Assembly (NCBI GenBank): GCA_035564555.1
Contig: DATMTS010000077.1
Span: 1 to 32,294, forward strand
DNA: 32,294 nt
Source: DATMTS01 sp035564555
GTDB lineage: Bacteria; Actinomycetota; Actinomycetes; Actinomycetales; Microbacteriaceae
Reading direction: 5' to 3'
Position numbers and translations under genes: made by a program. Within the stretch, counting starts at the first letter, position 1, and each line of letters starts with the position of its first letter. Below, in pieces: positions 23,098-31,008 of the stretch. The notes beneath the pieces are model-generated. The model saw only the letters and a program-made list of their open reading frames with translations, ran no database searches and was not told the DNA's origin.

Positions 23098-24210
23098 ATG
23101 AGTCAGAACTCCTCCACCTCGTACCGCGAGGCCGGTGTCGACACCGCTGCGGGCGACCTGGCCGTCGAGCTGATGAAGTCCGCGGTCGTGAAGACGCACG
23201 GCCCCGAGGTGCAGGGCGGGGTCGGCGGGTTCGCCGGCCTGTTCGATGCGTCGGCGTTCAGGAGTTACGAACGGCCGCTGCTGGCGACATCGACGGACGG
23301 CGTCGGAACGAAGGTCGCGATCGCTCAGGCGCTCGACAAACACGACACCGTCGGCCAGGACCTGGTCGGAATGGTCGTAGACGACATCGTGGTGGTGGGC
23401 GCGAAGCCCCTGTTCATGACCGACTACATCGCGTGCGGCAAAGTGGTGCCCGAGCGCATCGCCGAGATCGTCGCCGGCATCGCCCGCGCCTGCGCCGAGA
23501 CCGGCACCGCGCTCGTAGGCGGCGAGACCGCGGAGCATCCGGGACTGCTCGGGCCCGACGACTACGACGTCGCGGGCGCCGCGACAGGCGTGGTCGAGGC
23601 GGCCGATGTGCTGGGATCCGACCGCGTGCGCGACGGTGACGCGGTGATCGCGCTCGGCTCGTCGGGTCTGCACTCCAACGGGTTCTCACTGGTCAGAAGC
23701 ATCATCCGTCGAGCCGAAATCGATTATGCCGATCGACTCGATGACTTCGGCGGCAGCGTCGGCGAGGCGCTGCTCGAGCCCACGCGTCTGTACACCGCAC
23801 CGCTGCTGCGGCTGATCGGAGACCCGGCGCTGAAGGCATCCGTGCACTCGCTCTCGCACGTCACGGGAGGTGGGATCGCCGCCAACCTCGCCCGCGTGCT
23901 GCCACGCGGTTCGTGGGTCGAGGTCGACCGGTCGACCTGGTCGCCGCTTCCGGTGTTCCGGGTGCTCAGCGATCTTGCCGGCTCCACGCTGCAGAGCGCC
24001 GAGGGCACGTGGAACCTCGGCATCGGATTCTTCGCGGTCCTCGCCCCCGAGGCAGTGGATGCCGTGATCGGCAGGCTCGCCACAGACGGCATCCCGGCTT
24101 GGCAGGTGGGCACCGTGGCGACGACCCAGCGCGACTTCTCCGGATTCGAGCAGGGTGCCAAGGGCGTCGACGGCGGCGCCGTGCGCCTGGTGGGCGAGTA
24201 TCGCCGGTAG
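23098..24210 (+). CDS. purM: Phosphoribosylformylglycinamidine cyclo-ligase (AIR synthetase)
   Basis: PurM closes the imidazole ring, step five of purine synthesis. The 370-residue protein shows SYREAGVDTAAGD at the N-terminus, LLATSTDGVGTKVAIA, the metal-binding DLVGMVVDDIVVVGAKPLFMTDY region, ALVGGETAEHPG and SSGLHSNGFSLVR, with SHVTGGGIAANLARVLP in the C-terminal half; all are PurM hallmarks. The ATG at 23098 has GGAGG immediately upstream and also a -10-like TACCCT seven bases away. A methyltransferase gene follows after six bases and is probably co-transcribed. In many actinobacteria DUF3073 comes next; here it is 6.5 kb away. Confidence 0.97.
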   Translation: MSQNSSTSYREAGVDTAAGDLAVELMKSAVVKTHGPEVQGGVGGFAGLFDASAFRSYERPLLATSTDGVGTKVAIAQALDKHDTVGQDLVGMVVDDIVVVGAKPLFMTDYIACGKVVPERIAEIVAGIARACAETGTALVGGETAEHPGLLGPDDYDVAGAATGVVEAADVLGSDRVRDGDAVIALGSSGLHSNGFSLVRSIIRRAEIDYADRLDDFGGSVGEALLEPTRLYTAPLLRLIGDPALKASVHSLSHVTGGGIAANLARVLPRGSWVEVDRSTWSPLPVFRVLSDLAGSTLQSAEGTWNLGIGFFAVLAPEAVDAVIGRLATDGIPAWQVGTVATTQRDFSGFEQGAKGVDGGAVRLVGEYRR

Positions 24211-24216
24211 GTGGCG

Positions 24217-24987
24217 ATGGATGCGTCCTTCGAACGTTTGATCGCGGAAGGCGAAGCCGCCCCGGCTCAGGGATGGGACTTCTCCTGGTTCGATGGACGG
24301 GCCACCGAAGAGCGCCCGAGCTGGGGCTACGCGCGGTTGGCCGCGGCGCGGATCGGTGCGGCTCGTGCTGTGCTGGACGTCCAGACCGGGGGAGCCGAGG
24401 TGTTCGCCGAGGCGCTCACCGCCGCGGCGCGAGCACCCGTGCTCATCGCGGCAACGGAATCGTGGCCGCCGAACCTCGCGATCGCGCGCAGACGTCTCGA
24501 ACCGTTCGGCGGAGCCGTCGCGGCCTCCGGCGACGACGATGCGCTGCCGTTCGACGCTGAGTCGTTCGACCTCGTGCTCAGCAGGCATCCGGTGCCCGGC
24601 CACGAGCCCTTCGGAGAGATCGGGCGCGTCCTCACCCGAGGAGGCGCGTTTCTGGGGCAACTGATCGGTGAGCGTTCCAACGCGGAGCTTTACGAGTTCA
24701 TGCTGGGCGCGCAGCCCAAGAGCGTCGAGCCGCGGATCGAGCAGGTCGCGCGTCTCGCCGAGGCGGCGGGTCTCGAACCGGTCGATCTGCGAGAGGAGCG
24801 CACCAGGGTGGAGTTCCTCGATGTCGGCGCCATCGTGCACTTTCTGCGCAAGGTCATCTGGACCGTGCCCGGATTCACCGTGGAGCGCTACCGGGACCGT
24901 CTGCGCGACGCCCACGAGATCATCCAGCACGACGGCGTCTTCGTCGCGCACAGCGCCCGGATCCTGCTCGAGGCGCGCAGGGCCTGA
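24217..24987 (+). CDS. Class I SAM-dependent methyltransferase
   Basis: The 256-residue Rossmann-fold methyltransferase has the SAM-binding region at VLDVQTGGAEVF (about 50-61), an acidic loop at ATESWPPNLAIA, the DALPFDAESFDLVLSRHPV segment (motif IV-like) and a post-motif GRVLTRGGAFLGQ. The C-terminal part FLDVGAIVHFLRKVIWTVPGFTVERYRDRL is strongly conserved in actinobacterial homologues I recall, whose substrate is unknown. ATG 24217 is preferred because GGTAGG lies five bases upstream; GTG 24211, right after the purM stop, would add two residues. Co-transcription with purM is likely. It converges with an alpha/beta hydrolase gene. Confidence 0.87.
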   Translation: MDASFERLIAEGEAAPAQGWDFSWFDGRATEERPSWGYARLAAARIGAARAVLDVQTGGAEVFAEALTAAARAPVLIAATESWPPNLAIARRRLEPFGGAVAASGDDDALPFDAESFDLVLSRHPVPGHEPFGEIGRVLTRGGAFLGQLIGERSNAELYEFMLGAQPKSVEPRIEQVARLAEAAGLEPVDLREERTRVEFLDVGAIVHFLRKVIWTVPGFTVERYRDRLRDAHEIIQHDGVFVAHSARILLEARRA

Positions 24988-25035
24988 GGCAGCGGCTCGA
25001 TCATCGGCGAGTCGGTGACCTCGCGGCCTCGAGGA

Positions 25036-25821
25036 TCAGCCGGCGAAGAATTCCGCGAGCGTGTCGGCCATCACGTCCGGCTGCCAGGAATGGTTCTCAC
25101 CCTCGATCGTGATCGTGCGCCCGTTCGGCACGGCCGCCACGATGGCATCCGCGGCGGAGCTCATCAGGGGCAAGGTCGAGGATCCGACGATGACCAGCAC
25201 GGGTTGGGTCACCGACGCCAGCAGTTGTGCGTGCGGGCCGGACTGGGCCCAAGCGAGCGATTCCGCATCGGCCGACAGGCTCGGCGCGAGCCCGACCATG
25301 ATCGGCCAACCCGGGCTCGCCTTCGCGCCCGCCAGCCACTGCGGGGGCATGTCCTTCATGTAGTACTCCACTGCCGCTTCGTTCTGACCTGCGTCGAGCC
25401 TCTCGCGCAATCCGGCGAAGAACTCCGCCCCGCCGGTGCCGTTCTCCGGGCCCAGGGGCACCTCCCACAGCGCGAGCTTGGTGACCGACAGGCCCGCCGA
25501 TGCGGCTGCCAGGCAGATCGCGCCGCCCGAAGAGCTGCCGAAGAGCGCGGCGTCCCCGCCCACCTCGTCGATCAACGCGGCGAGGTCGTCGAGTTCATCG
25601 GCGAGTGCGAACGAGGTCGCGCCGGCGCTCTCGCCGCGACCGCGCCGGTCGTAGTTCACGACGGTGAAGCCGCGATCCGCGAGCATCCCGGCCATGGCTG
25701 CCGTCGTGGGGTCGAATCCCCGGAACTGCATGGCCCCGCCGACCAGGATCACCGCCGGGCCGGTGCCTTCGCGATCATAGGCGACGCGGGTTCCGTCTTT
25801 CGATTTCGCGAATTCCGACAT
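25036..25821 (-). CDS. Alpha/beta hydrolase
   Basis: The 261-residue hydrolase has an oxyanion-side strand VILVGGAMQFRG, the VVNYDRRGRGES segment, and the nucleophile elbow GSSSGG with S97. The base is H244 in EGENHSWQP. The third member of the triad is not clear: after the strand VLVIVGSS, where an Asp usually follows, the sequence reads TLPLMSSAAD. The family resembles small-molecule esterases or lactonases. GGGAGGA precedes the ATG at 25821. It is divergent from the phosphatase gene and convergent with the methyltransferase gene, so it is a monocistronic unit. The substrate is unknown. Confidence 0.9.
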   Translation of the reverse strand: MSEFAKSKDGTRVAYDREGTGPAVILVGGAMQFRGFDPTTAAMAGMLADRGFTVVNYDRRGRGESAGATSFALADELDDLAALIDEVGGDAALFGSSSGGAICLAAASAGLSVTKLALWEVPLGPENGTGGAEFFAGLRERLDAGQNEAAVEYYMKDMPPQWLAGAKASPGWPIMVGLAPSLSADAESLAWAQSGPHAQLLASVTQPVLVIVGSSTLPLMSSAADAIVAAVPNGRTITIEGENHSWQPDVMADTLAEFFAG

Positions 25822-25873
25822 GGATCCTCCCTGATCGAGTCGACGCGCCCGACACTACCCCAGCGGACGGATG

Positions 25874-25901
25874 TTGAACAGCGGGCTTGCGCTGCCAGAA
25901 T
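25874..25901 (+). promoter_or_regulatory. Promoter of the tyrosine phosphatase gene
   Basis: TTGAAC (25874-25879), 16 bases and CAGAAT (25896-25901) make a recognisable -35/-10 pair. The -10 ends six bases before the ATG at 25908, so the message would be leaderless or nearly so. Confidence 0.6.
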
Positions 25902-25907
25902 CGGCTG

Positions 25908-26741
25908 ATGGAGACAGCTGAGGCAGCCGCGCGCTGGGACGGCGCGTTCAACCTTCGCGACCTGGGCGGGATGCCGCTTTTGGCCGGAGGGAGCACCGCA
26001 CGACACCGGGTCTTCCGATCCGGTGCGCCGGAATACCTCACGACACGCGGATGGCAGGAGGCCGTTGCCGACGGACTGCGCACCGTGGTCGATCTGCGCA
26101 ACGCGCCGGCAGAGACCGAGCGCGAAGGTCACCATCCGCAGGTCGACGAGGCGGCGTTCGCCGCCATCGACATCCTGAACCGGCCGACCGAGGACCCGCT
26201 CGACCCCGAATTCATGCGAGTGTGCGGACCGTGGCTGGATCACCCACGTTCCTACGCCGACAACGTCGCCTTCTATCCCGAGAGGTTCGCGGCCCTTTTC
26301 GAAGCGATGGCGATGGCGTCGGCGCGCGGAGCCGTGCTCGTGCATTGTGCGGGCGGGCGCGACCGCACCGGAATGGTCGTCGCCATGCTGCTGAGCCTCG
26401 TGGGCGTCGAGACGGCGGCGATCGTCGACGACTACTCCGTGGCGTTCCGCGCGGTGAACGCGTTCATCGCCGAACATCCCGAAGCAAGTCGGGAGCGCGC
26501 TCGCCCGCTCGAGGAGCTGGACGCCCGGGTCGCCGAGCGCGCCGTCGCGCTCGAGGAGTGGCTGCGATCGTTCGACGTGGAGGGCTACCTGATGGATGCC
26601 GGCCTCAGCCGCGCGACGATCGCCCGGTTGCGCGGGCTGCTGGTGGGGCGAGCACCCACTGACACGAGCAGCCCTGACAAATGTCATGGGCGAAACCTGA
26701 CGCGCGGCCGGGGCGGCGGCATCCGCGGCCCGGCATGCTGA
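25908..26741 (+). CDS. Tyrosine-protein phosphatase, Y_phosphatase3 (MptpB/IphP-like)
   Basis: The product is a 277-residue cytosolic phosphatase. The P-loop is HCAGGRDRTG with C147 as nucleophile and R153. The N-terminal FNLRDLGGMPLLAGG and VFRSGAPEYL and the middle TVVDLRNAPAE are the hallmarks of this family, which includes MptpB (lipid and tyrosine phosphatase). The family normally ends near LRGLL; the last 27 residues here, after VGRAPT, are polar and Gly/Arg-rich and overlap the region that probably holds the next gene's promoter. It stops four bases before the ABC ATPase gene, so it may be co-transcribed with the ABC-two-component cassette. Confidence 0.91.
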   Translation: METAEAAARWDGAFNLRDLGGMPLLAGGSTARHRVFRSGAPEYLTTRGWQEAVADGLRTVVDLRNAPAETEREGHHPQVDEAAFAAIDILNRPTEDPLDPEFMRVCGPWLDHPRSYADNVAFYPERFAALFEAMAMASARGAVLVHCAGGRDRTGMVVAMLLSLVGVETAAIVDDYSVAFRAVNAFIAEHPEASRERARPLEELDARVAERAVALEEWLRSFDVEGYLMDAGLSRATIARLRGLLVGRAPTDTSSPDKCHGRNLTRGRGGGIRGPAC

Positions 26742-26745
26742 GAGC

Positions 26746-27720
26746 GTGAATCAGAAACCTGCGATCGAGCTCTCGGGCCTTCGGAAAACCTTCGGACGAA
26801 TCACCGCTGTCGACGGCATCGACCTGACCGTCGGAGCCGGAGAGGTCGTTGCGCTGCTCGGCCCGAACGGTGCCGGCAAGTCGACCACGATCGATCTGGC
26901 GCTCGGCCTCGCGCACCCGACCGCCGGAACGGCACTGCTGTTCGGCGTCGACCCGCGCACGGCCATCCGCCACGGACGTGTCGGCGCGATGCTGCAGGGC
27001 GGTGCGTTGCTGCCCACCATGACGGTGGCGCAGTCGGTCGGTCTCATCGCCGCCGCACACAAGCATCCGCTGTCGGTCACCGAGGCGCTGCACCGAGCGC
27101 GCTGCACCGAGATCGCGGGCCAGCGGGTCAGCAGGCTGTCGGGAGGCCAGATGCAGCGCGCCCGGTTCGCTGTCGCCATCGTCTCGAATCCCGACCTGCT
27201 CATCCTCGACGAGCCGACCGCGGCGATGGACGTGGAGGCTCGCCGCACGTTCTGGCAGTCGATGCGCGAGTTCACCGACGCCGGTCGCACCGTGGTCTTC
27301 GCGACGCATTATCTCGATGAGGCCGACGCGTACGCCGACCGCATCGTCATGCTGAGCGCCGGGCGGATCGTCGCCGACGGCACGCCGAACGAGGTGAAGG
27401 CCGTCGTCTCGGGCCGGCGCATCCGGGCGAACCTGCCCGTGGCATGGACCCCGGCTCTCGAAGCCGAAGTAGCTGCGCTTCCCGGCGTCCGCTCCCTCGA
27501 GCGCCGCGGCGAACGGGTCACGATCGTCAGTGGCGACTCGGATGCCGCGCTCCGCGCCTTCCTCGGCCGATTCGCCGATGCTCACGACATCGAGGTGACC
27601 GCCCACAACATGGACGACGCGTTCCTGGCGCTCACGGAAGCATTCCGCCCCGGAGCATCCGACCCCGAGGCATCCGAACGATCGGGCGCGACGCGCGCAC
27701 CGGAAGGAGCACGAGCATGA
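26746..27720 (+). CDS. ABC transporter ATP-binding protein (exporter type)
   Basis: The 324-residue ATPase is of the drug/antibiotic exporter (DrrA/CcmA-like) kind. Walker A is GPNGAGKST at 39-47, the signature LSGGQ at 131-135, Walker B LLILDEP at 151-157, and the switch His lies in VFATHYLDEADAYADR. A C-terminal extension (about 225-310) matches the accessory domain of DrrA-type ATPases. The GTG start at 26746 follows CATGCT-GAGAGC, a leaderless-type arrangement. Its stop overlaps the permease start by ATGA. It is part of an ABC-permease-histidine kinase-response regulator cassette. Confidence 0.95.
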   Translation: MNQKPAIELSGLRKTFGRITAVDGIDLTVGAGEVVALLGPNGAGKSTTIDLALGLAHPTAGTALLFGVDPRTAIRHGRVGAMLQGGALLPTMTVAQSVGLIAAAHKHPLSVTEALHRARCTEIAGQRVSRLSGGQMQRARFAVAIVSNPDLLILDEPTAAMDVEARRTFWQSMREFTDAGRTVVFATHYLDEADAYADRIVMLSAGRIVADGTPNEVKAVVSGRRIRANLPVAWTPALEAEVAALPGVRSLERRGERVTIVSGDSDAALRAFLGRFADAHDIEVTAHNMDDAFLALTEAFRPGASDPEASERSGATRAPEGARA

Positions 27721-28460
27721 GCATCGCCTACATCGGTCTGGAGTCCTGGCGTCAATTGAAGAATCTGCGCACGTTCATCTTCACGTTCGCGATCCCGCTC
27801 CTGATGCTGCTGATCTTCGGCAGCGCCTACGGCTCGGCCGGCGCGATCGACAAGGTCACCGGACTGCCCTGGATCGTCGTGACGACGGTGCAGATGGCCG
27901 GTTACGGCGGCATGATGGCCGCACTCGGCCAGGCGTTCAACATCGTCACCGAACGCTCGCTGGGCTGGAACCGCCAACTGCGGATCACGCCGCTGAGTGG
28001 AACCGCTTATCTGTTCTCGAAGGTCGTGGCCGCGTTGGCCACGGCCGCCGTCACGATCGTCGCGCTGATCGTGATCTCCGTGCTCAGCTTCCACGTCGAT
28101 CTCTCGTTCGCCGGCTGGGCGATGGCGGCCATCGGCCTCTGGGCCGGCGTCATCCCGTTCGCGCTGATCGCCGTGCTCATCGGGCAGTTCGCCAAGCCCA
28201 CCTTCGCTCAGCCGCTGTTCATGGTCGTGTTCTTCGGCATGGCGATCGTCGGCGGGCTGTGGGTTCCGCTGCAGATCCTGCCCGACTGGGTGTCGAACGT
28301 CGCCCAGGTCGTGCCGTCGTATTGGCTCAACCGGCTGGGCCAGATGGGCGCTCACCTGAGCGGGGACATCGTGCAGCCGCTGCTCGTGCTGCTCGGGTGG
28401 ACCGTTGCGCTTGCGACGTTCATCGTGTGGCGGTATCGCCGTGATGCCGCGCGAAGCTGA
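27717..28460 (+). CDS. ABC-2 type transporter permease
   Basis: The 247-residue membrane subunit has six hydrophobic segments, starting with FIFTFAIPLLMLLIFGSAYG. The cytosolic ERSLGWNRQLRITPLSGTAYLFSK loop and the later VPLQILPDWVSNVAQVVPSYWLNRL stretch are typical of ABC-2 permeases such as DrrB and YvfS. The ATG overlaps the ATPase stop (ATGA), and both proteins must form the exporter. A sensor kinase gene follows after 26 bp. The exported compound cannot be told from the sequence. Confidence 0.93.
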   Translation: MSIAYIGLESWRQLKNLRTFIFTFAIPLLMLLIFGSAYGSAGAIDKVTGLPWIVVTTVQMAGYGGMMAALGQAFNIVTERSLGWNRQLRITPLSGTAYLFSKVVAALATAAVTIVALIVISVLSFHVDLSFAGWAMAAIGLWAGVIPFALIAVLIGQFAKPTFAQPLFMVVFFGMAIVGGLWVPLQILPDWVSNVAQVVPSYWLNRLGQMGAHLSGDIVQPLLVLLGWTVALATFIVWRYRRDAARS

Positions 28461-28486
28461 CATCCAAAGCCCCTAGCCTGAGGAGC

Positions 28487-29632
28487 GTGACCGAGCGGAT
28501 GACATGGCAGCTGGACGCCCGTGCCCGGCTGGCGCGACCCGGCGCCCGCAAATGGTACTTCGGCTCGCTCTGGGGCCTGGTCTATCTCGCGATCCCGGTG
28601 ATCATCGCCTGGTCGTCGTCGCCGGTCGCGGATGCCGTGCTCATCACGCTGCTGGTCGTGGTCATCGCGGCGGCCTACCTCGTGACCCCGCCGCTGATCT
28701 GGGGTCGCCCGTGGCAGATCGTCGCGGCGGTGTTGCTGTGCTTCCTCGGACTCACCTGCCTCGCGTTCCCCCTGACCGGCGTGTACGCGATCTGGTTCTG
28801 GATCTACGTGCCCATCATGGCCGCCTTCAGCTGGCAGAGCCGGGCGTTCACGCTCACCTCGCTCGGCGTCGTCGCGCTCGGACAACTCGTCGTCATCTCC
28901 GCCGTCGGCGTCTTCGAGTCCTACTGGTACGCCGTGGCGTTGACGGTCTCGCTCGGGGCGATGATGTTCACCTTCTCGCAGCAGATCCAGACCATCGGCC
29001 GATTGCGCGACGCTCAGGCGGAGATCGCCCGACTCGCGGTCGTCGATGAACGCGAACGGTTCGCACGCGATATGCACGACGTACTCGGACACTCCTTGAC
29101 CGTGGTCACGGTGAAGTCGGAGCTGGCCCGCAAGCTCGTTCCGCTCGACCCCGACCGGGCGCGGGCCGAGATCGCCGACATCGAGCGGATGTCGCGATCG
29201 GCGCTGGTCGATCTTCGCGCCGCGGTGGCCGGGTACCGGGAGATGAGCCTGCCCACCGAACTGGCCGCGGCGAACGCGGCTCTGGTCGCCGCCGACATCG
29301 CGCCGCACCTGCCGATCAACGTCGAGAGCGTCGACCCGGCGCAGCGCGAGCTGTTCGCGTGGGTGCTGCGCGAGAGCGTGACGAACATCATCCGACACTC
29401 GAGGGCTCGCAACTGCTGGATCTCGGTTGAGCCGAGCGCGATCGTGATCTGCGACGACGGCCGCGGAGGCGCGGGCATCCGCACGGCCATGAACGGATCC
29501 GATGGCAGCGGTCTGGCCGGGCTCGCAGTTCGAGCCAAGAAGGCGGGCGCCACCCTCTCCGTCGAGCCGCGCGACGACGGCGGCACGATCGTGACGGCGC
29601 GCGCCGATCGGGCCAGGGCGGTGGGATCGTGA
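28487..29632 (+). CDS. Sensor histidine kinase, DesK/NarL (HisKA_3) type
   Basis: The product is a 381-residue membrane kinase. Five to six hydrophobic helices occupy about 27-165 with almost no extracellular loop, so it probably senses the membrane or the adjacent transporter (intramembrane-sensing type). The phospho-acceptor is H197 in RFARDMHDVLGHSL; the ATP domain shows ESVTNIIRHS (N box), CDDGRGGAG and GSGLAGLAVR (G boxes). The GTG start has TAGCCT seven bases upstream and GAGGAG in between, so it could have its own leaderless promoter besides read-through from the ABC genes. The stop overlaps the response regulator by GTGA. Confidence 0.95.
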   Translation: MTERMTWQLDARARLARPGARKWYFGSLWGLVYLAIPVIIAWSSSPVADAVLITLLVVVIAAAYLVTPPLIWGRPWQIVAAVLLCFLGLTCLAFPLTGVYAIWFWIYVPIMAAFSWQSRAFTLTSLGVVALGQLVVISAVGVFESYWYAVALTVSLGAMMFTFSQQIQTIGRLRDAQAEIARLAVVDERERFARDMHDVLGHSLTVVTVKSELARKLVPLDPDRARAEIADIERMSRSALVDLRAAVAGYREMSLPTELAAANAALVAADIAPHLPINVESVDPAQRELFAWVLRESVTNIIRHSRARNCWISVEPSAIVICDDGRGGAGIRTAMNGSDGSGLAGLAVRAKKAGATLSVEPRDDGGTIVTARADRARAVGS

Positions 29633-30243
29633 CGGAGCCCATCCGGCTGCTGCTCGCCGACGATCAGGCACTCGTGCGTGGCGCGCTCGCCGCGCTGCTC
29701 GACCTCGAACCCGACTTCACCGTCGTCGCTCAAGTGGGCCGTGGCGACGAGGTGCTGGATGCCGTGATCGCCGGCAACGCGCAGGTCGCGCTTCTCGACG
29801 TGGAGATGCCGGGACTGGATGGCCTTGCGGTCGCAGCGCAACTGCGCGAGAAGGCGCCGTCCTGCCGTTCGCTGATCGTGACGACCTTCGGCCGTCCGGG
29901 CTATCTGCGCCGCGCCATGGAGGCCGGCGCGAGCGGCTTCGTCGTCAAGGACACGCCCGCCGATCGACTCGCCGACGCGGTGCGGCGCGTGGCGGCCGGC
30001 CTTCGCGTCGTCGACCCGGCACTTGCCGCGGAATCGCTGGCATCCGGAGCGTCACCGCTGACGCAGCGCGAGACCGAGGTGCTGCGCGTGGCAGCCCGCG
30101 GCGGGACCGTGACGGACATCGCCCGGGAGCTGCACCTTTCCGCGGGAACGGTGCGCAACCACCTCTCCGCTGCGATCGGCAAGACCGGTGCTCGCAACCG
30201 ATCGGATGCTGCCGCCACGGCGGCCGCGCAAGGCTGGCTCTGA
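29629..30243 (+). CDS. LuxR/NarL-family response regulator
   Basis: The product is a 204-residue DNA-binding partner of the preceding kinase. Receiver residues D11-D12, phospho-acceptor D57 in LLDVEMPGLDG, T86 and K107 (FVVKDT) are intact. The LuxR helix-turn-helix spans about 145-195 (LTQRETEVLRVAARGG, then IARELHLSAGTVRNHLSAAI). The GTG start overlaps the kinase stop. The ABC-permease-kinase-regulator order matches DesK/DesR- and YvfTU-like cassettes in which the pair controls its own exporter. The gene ends 11 bp before a convergent monooxygenase gene. Confidence 0.95.
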   Translation: MTEPIRLLLADDQALVRGALAALLDLEPDFTVVAQVGRGDEVLDAVIAGNAQVALLDVEMPGLDGLAVAAQLREKAPSCRSLIVTTFGRPGYLRRAMEAGASGFVVKDTPADRLADAVRRVAAGLRVVDPALAAESLASGASPLTQRETEVLRVAARGGTVTDIARELHLSAGTVRNHLSAAIGKTGARNRSDAAATAAAQGWL

Positions 30244-30254
30244 TCAGGCCGGGT

Positions 30255-30566
30255 TCACAACTCACCGCGGTCGGCGTCGCCGACCGGAATGGGCTGCATG
30301 GTCGTGACCACGGTCGGGGAAGCGAGCAACGAACGGACCGCGGAGTCGAGGTCTTTCACGGCAGATCCGGCGGCATGTGCTCGGAGTGCGTCGCGTGACG
30401 TCCACTTCTCGATCATCGTGATCGTGCCGTCGTCCGCGTCATGGATCGCGTAGAGCAGGCATCCGTCTTCGCTGTGCACGGCCGGCATCGTGGCGCGCAA
30501 CGCTGCGACGAGTTCGTCACGACGACCATCGAGCGGGTGGAACACGGCGGTGACGACGACGGGCAT
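30255..30566 (-). CDS. ABM-family quinol monooxygenase-like protein
   Basis: The product is a 103-residue protein of the dimeric ferredoxin-like fold (antibiotic biosynthesis monooxygenase domain, YgiN-like). The pattern VVVTAVFHPLDGRRDELVAALRATMP, SEDGCLLYAIHDADD, MIEKWTSRDALRAHAAG is diagnostic. Such proteins oxidise quinols or polyketides without cofactor, or are simple stress proteins. I start at ATG 30566 because GAGGAG lies upstream; the frame remains open further but has no reason to be longer. The 100 bp upstream (30567-30666) contain nothing else recognisable. Confidence 0.88.
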   Translation of the reverse strand: MPVVVTAVFHPLDGRRDELVAALRATMPAVHSEDGCLLYAIHDADDGTITMIEKWTSRDALRAHAAGSAVKDLDSAVRSLLASPTVVTTMQPIPVGDADRGEL

Positions 30567-30666
30567 CGGGACTCCTCGGGTCGGTGAGTGCGGCATCCTC
30601 GCCGACACGGCGCGGATCCTCTACCGCAAGCCTCAAACTCACGGCACGATTCAGCGCACTGAACGC

Positions 30667-30873
30667 CTACGCGCGCTTCTGCTGATTCTCGGTCTCGAAC
30701 TCGCCGGCCACAGAGGCTTCGGGCTCGTAGTCGGCCCACTTCGAGTAGTCCTCGTCGTGGTGGGAGTGACCGGTGAGCTCGCGCTCGAGCTGGTCGTAGT
30801 CGACGTCAGGGCTGTAGGACTTCAGCTCACGGGCGATCTTCGTGTGCTTTGCCTTTTGACGGCCGCGCCCCAT
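30667..30873 (-). CDS. DUF3073 family protein
   Basis: The product is a 68-residue, highly charged cytosolic protein found throughout actinobacteria. MGRGRQKAKHTKIARELKSY and SPDVDYDQLERELTG followed by YSKWADYEP are the family signature; the function is unknown. The ATG at 30873 has GAGGGGG upstream at good spacing, so the longer open frame is not used. In Mycobacterium and Streptomyces, as I recall, this gene lies directly after purM; here the two are separated by methyltransferase, hydrolase, phosphatase and ABC/two-component genes. The divergent gap to the flavin monooxygenase gene (30874-31008) is unusually A-rich at about 30928-30965. Confidence 0.92.
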   Translation of the reverse strand: MGRGRQKAKHTKIARELKSYSPDVDYDQLERELTGHSHHDEDYSKWADYEPEASVAGEFETENQQKRA

Positions 30874-31008
30874 GCGAGACCCCCTCACGATTACCGGGCC
30901 GGGCGAGCGATGAGTCGCCGGCGGATTCCAAACAGGGAACGAAAGAAAACTAAGGGCCAGTTTAGCATGCGGCACCTGTGCGCCCGCGGTATACGCTCAC
31001 AGTTGCAC

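Noticed and set aside
30490..31008. Long N-terminal extension of the flavin monooxygenase
   Set aside because: It overlaps the ABM and DUF3073 genes on the other strand and the divergent promoter region; the FAD motif should lie near the N-terminus.
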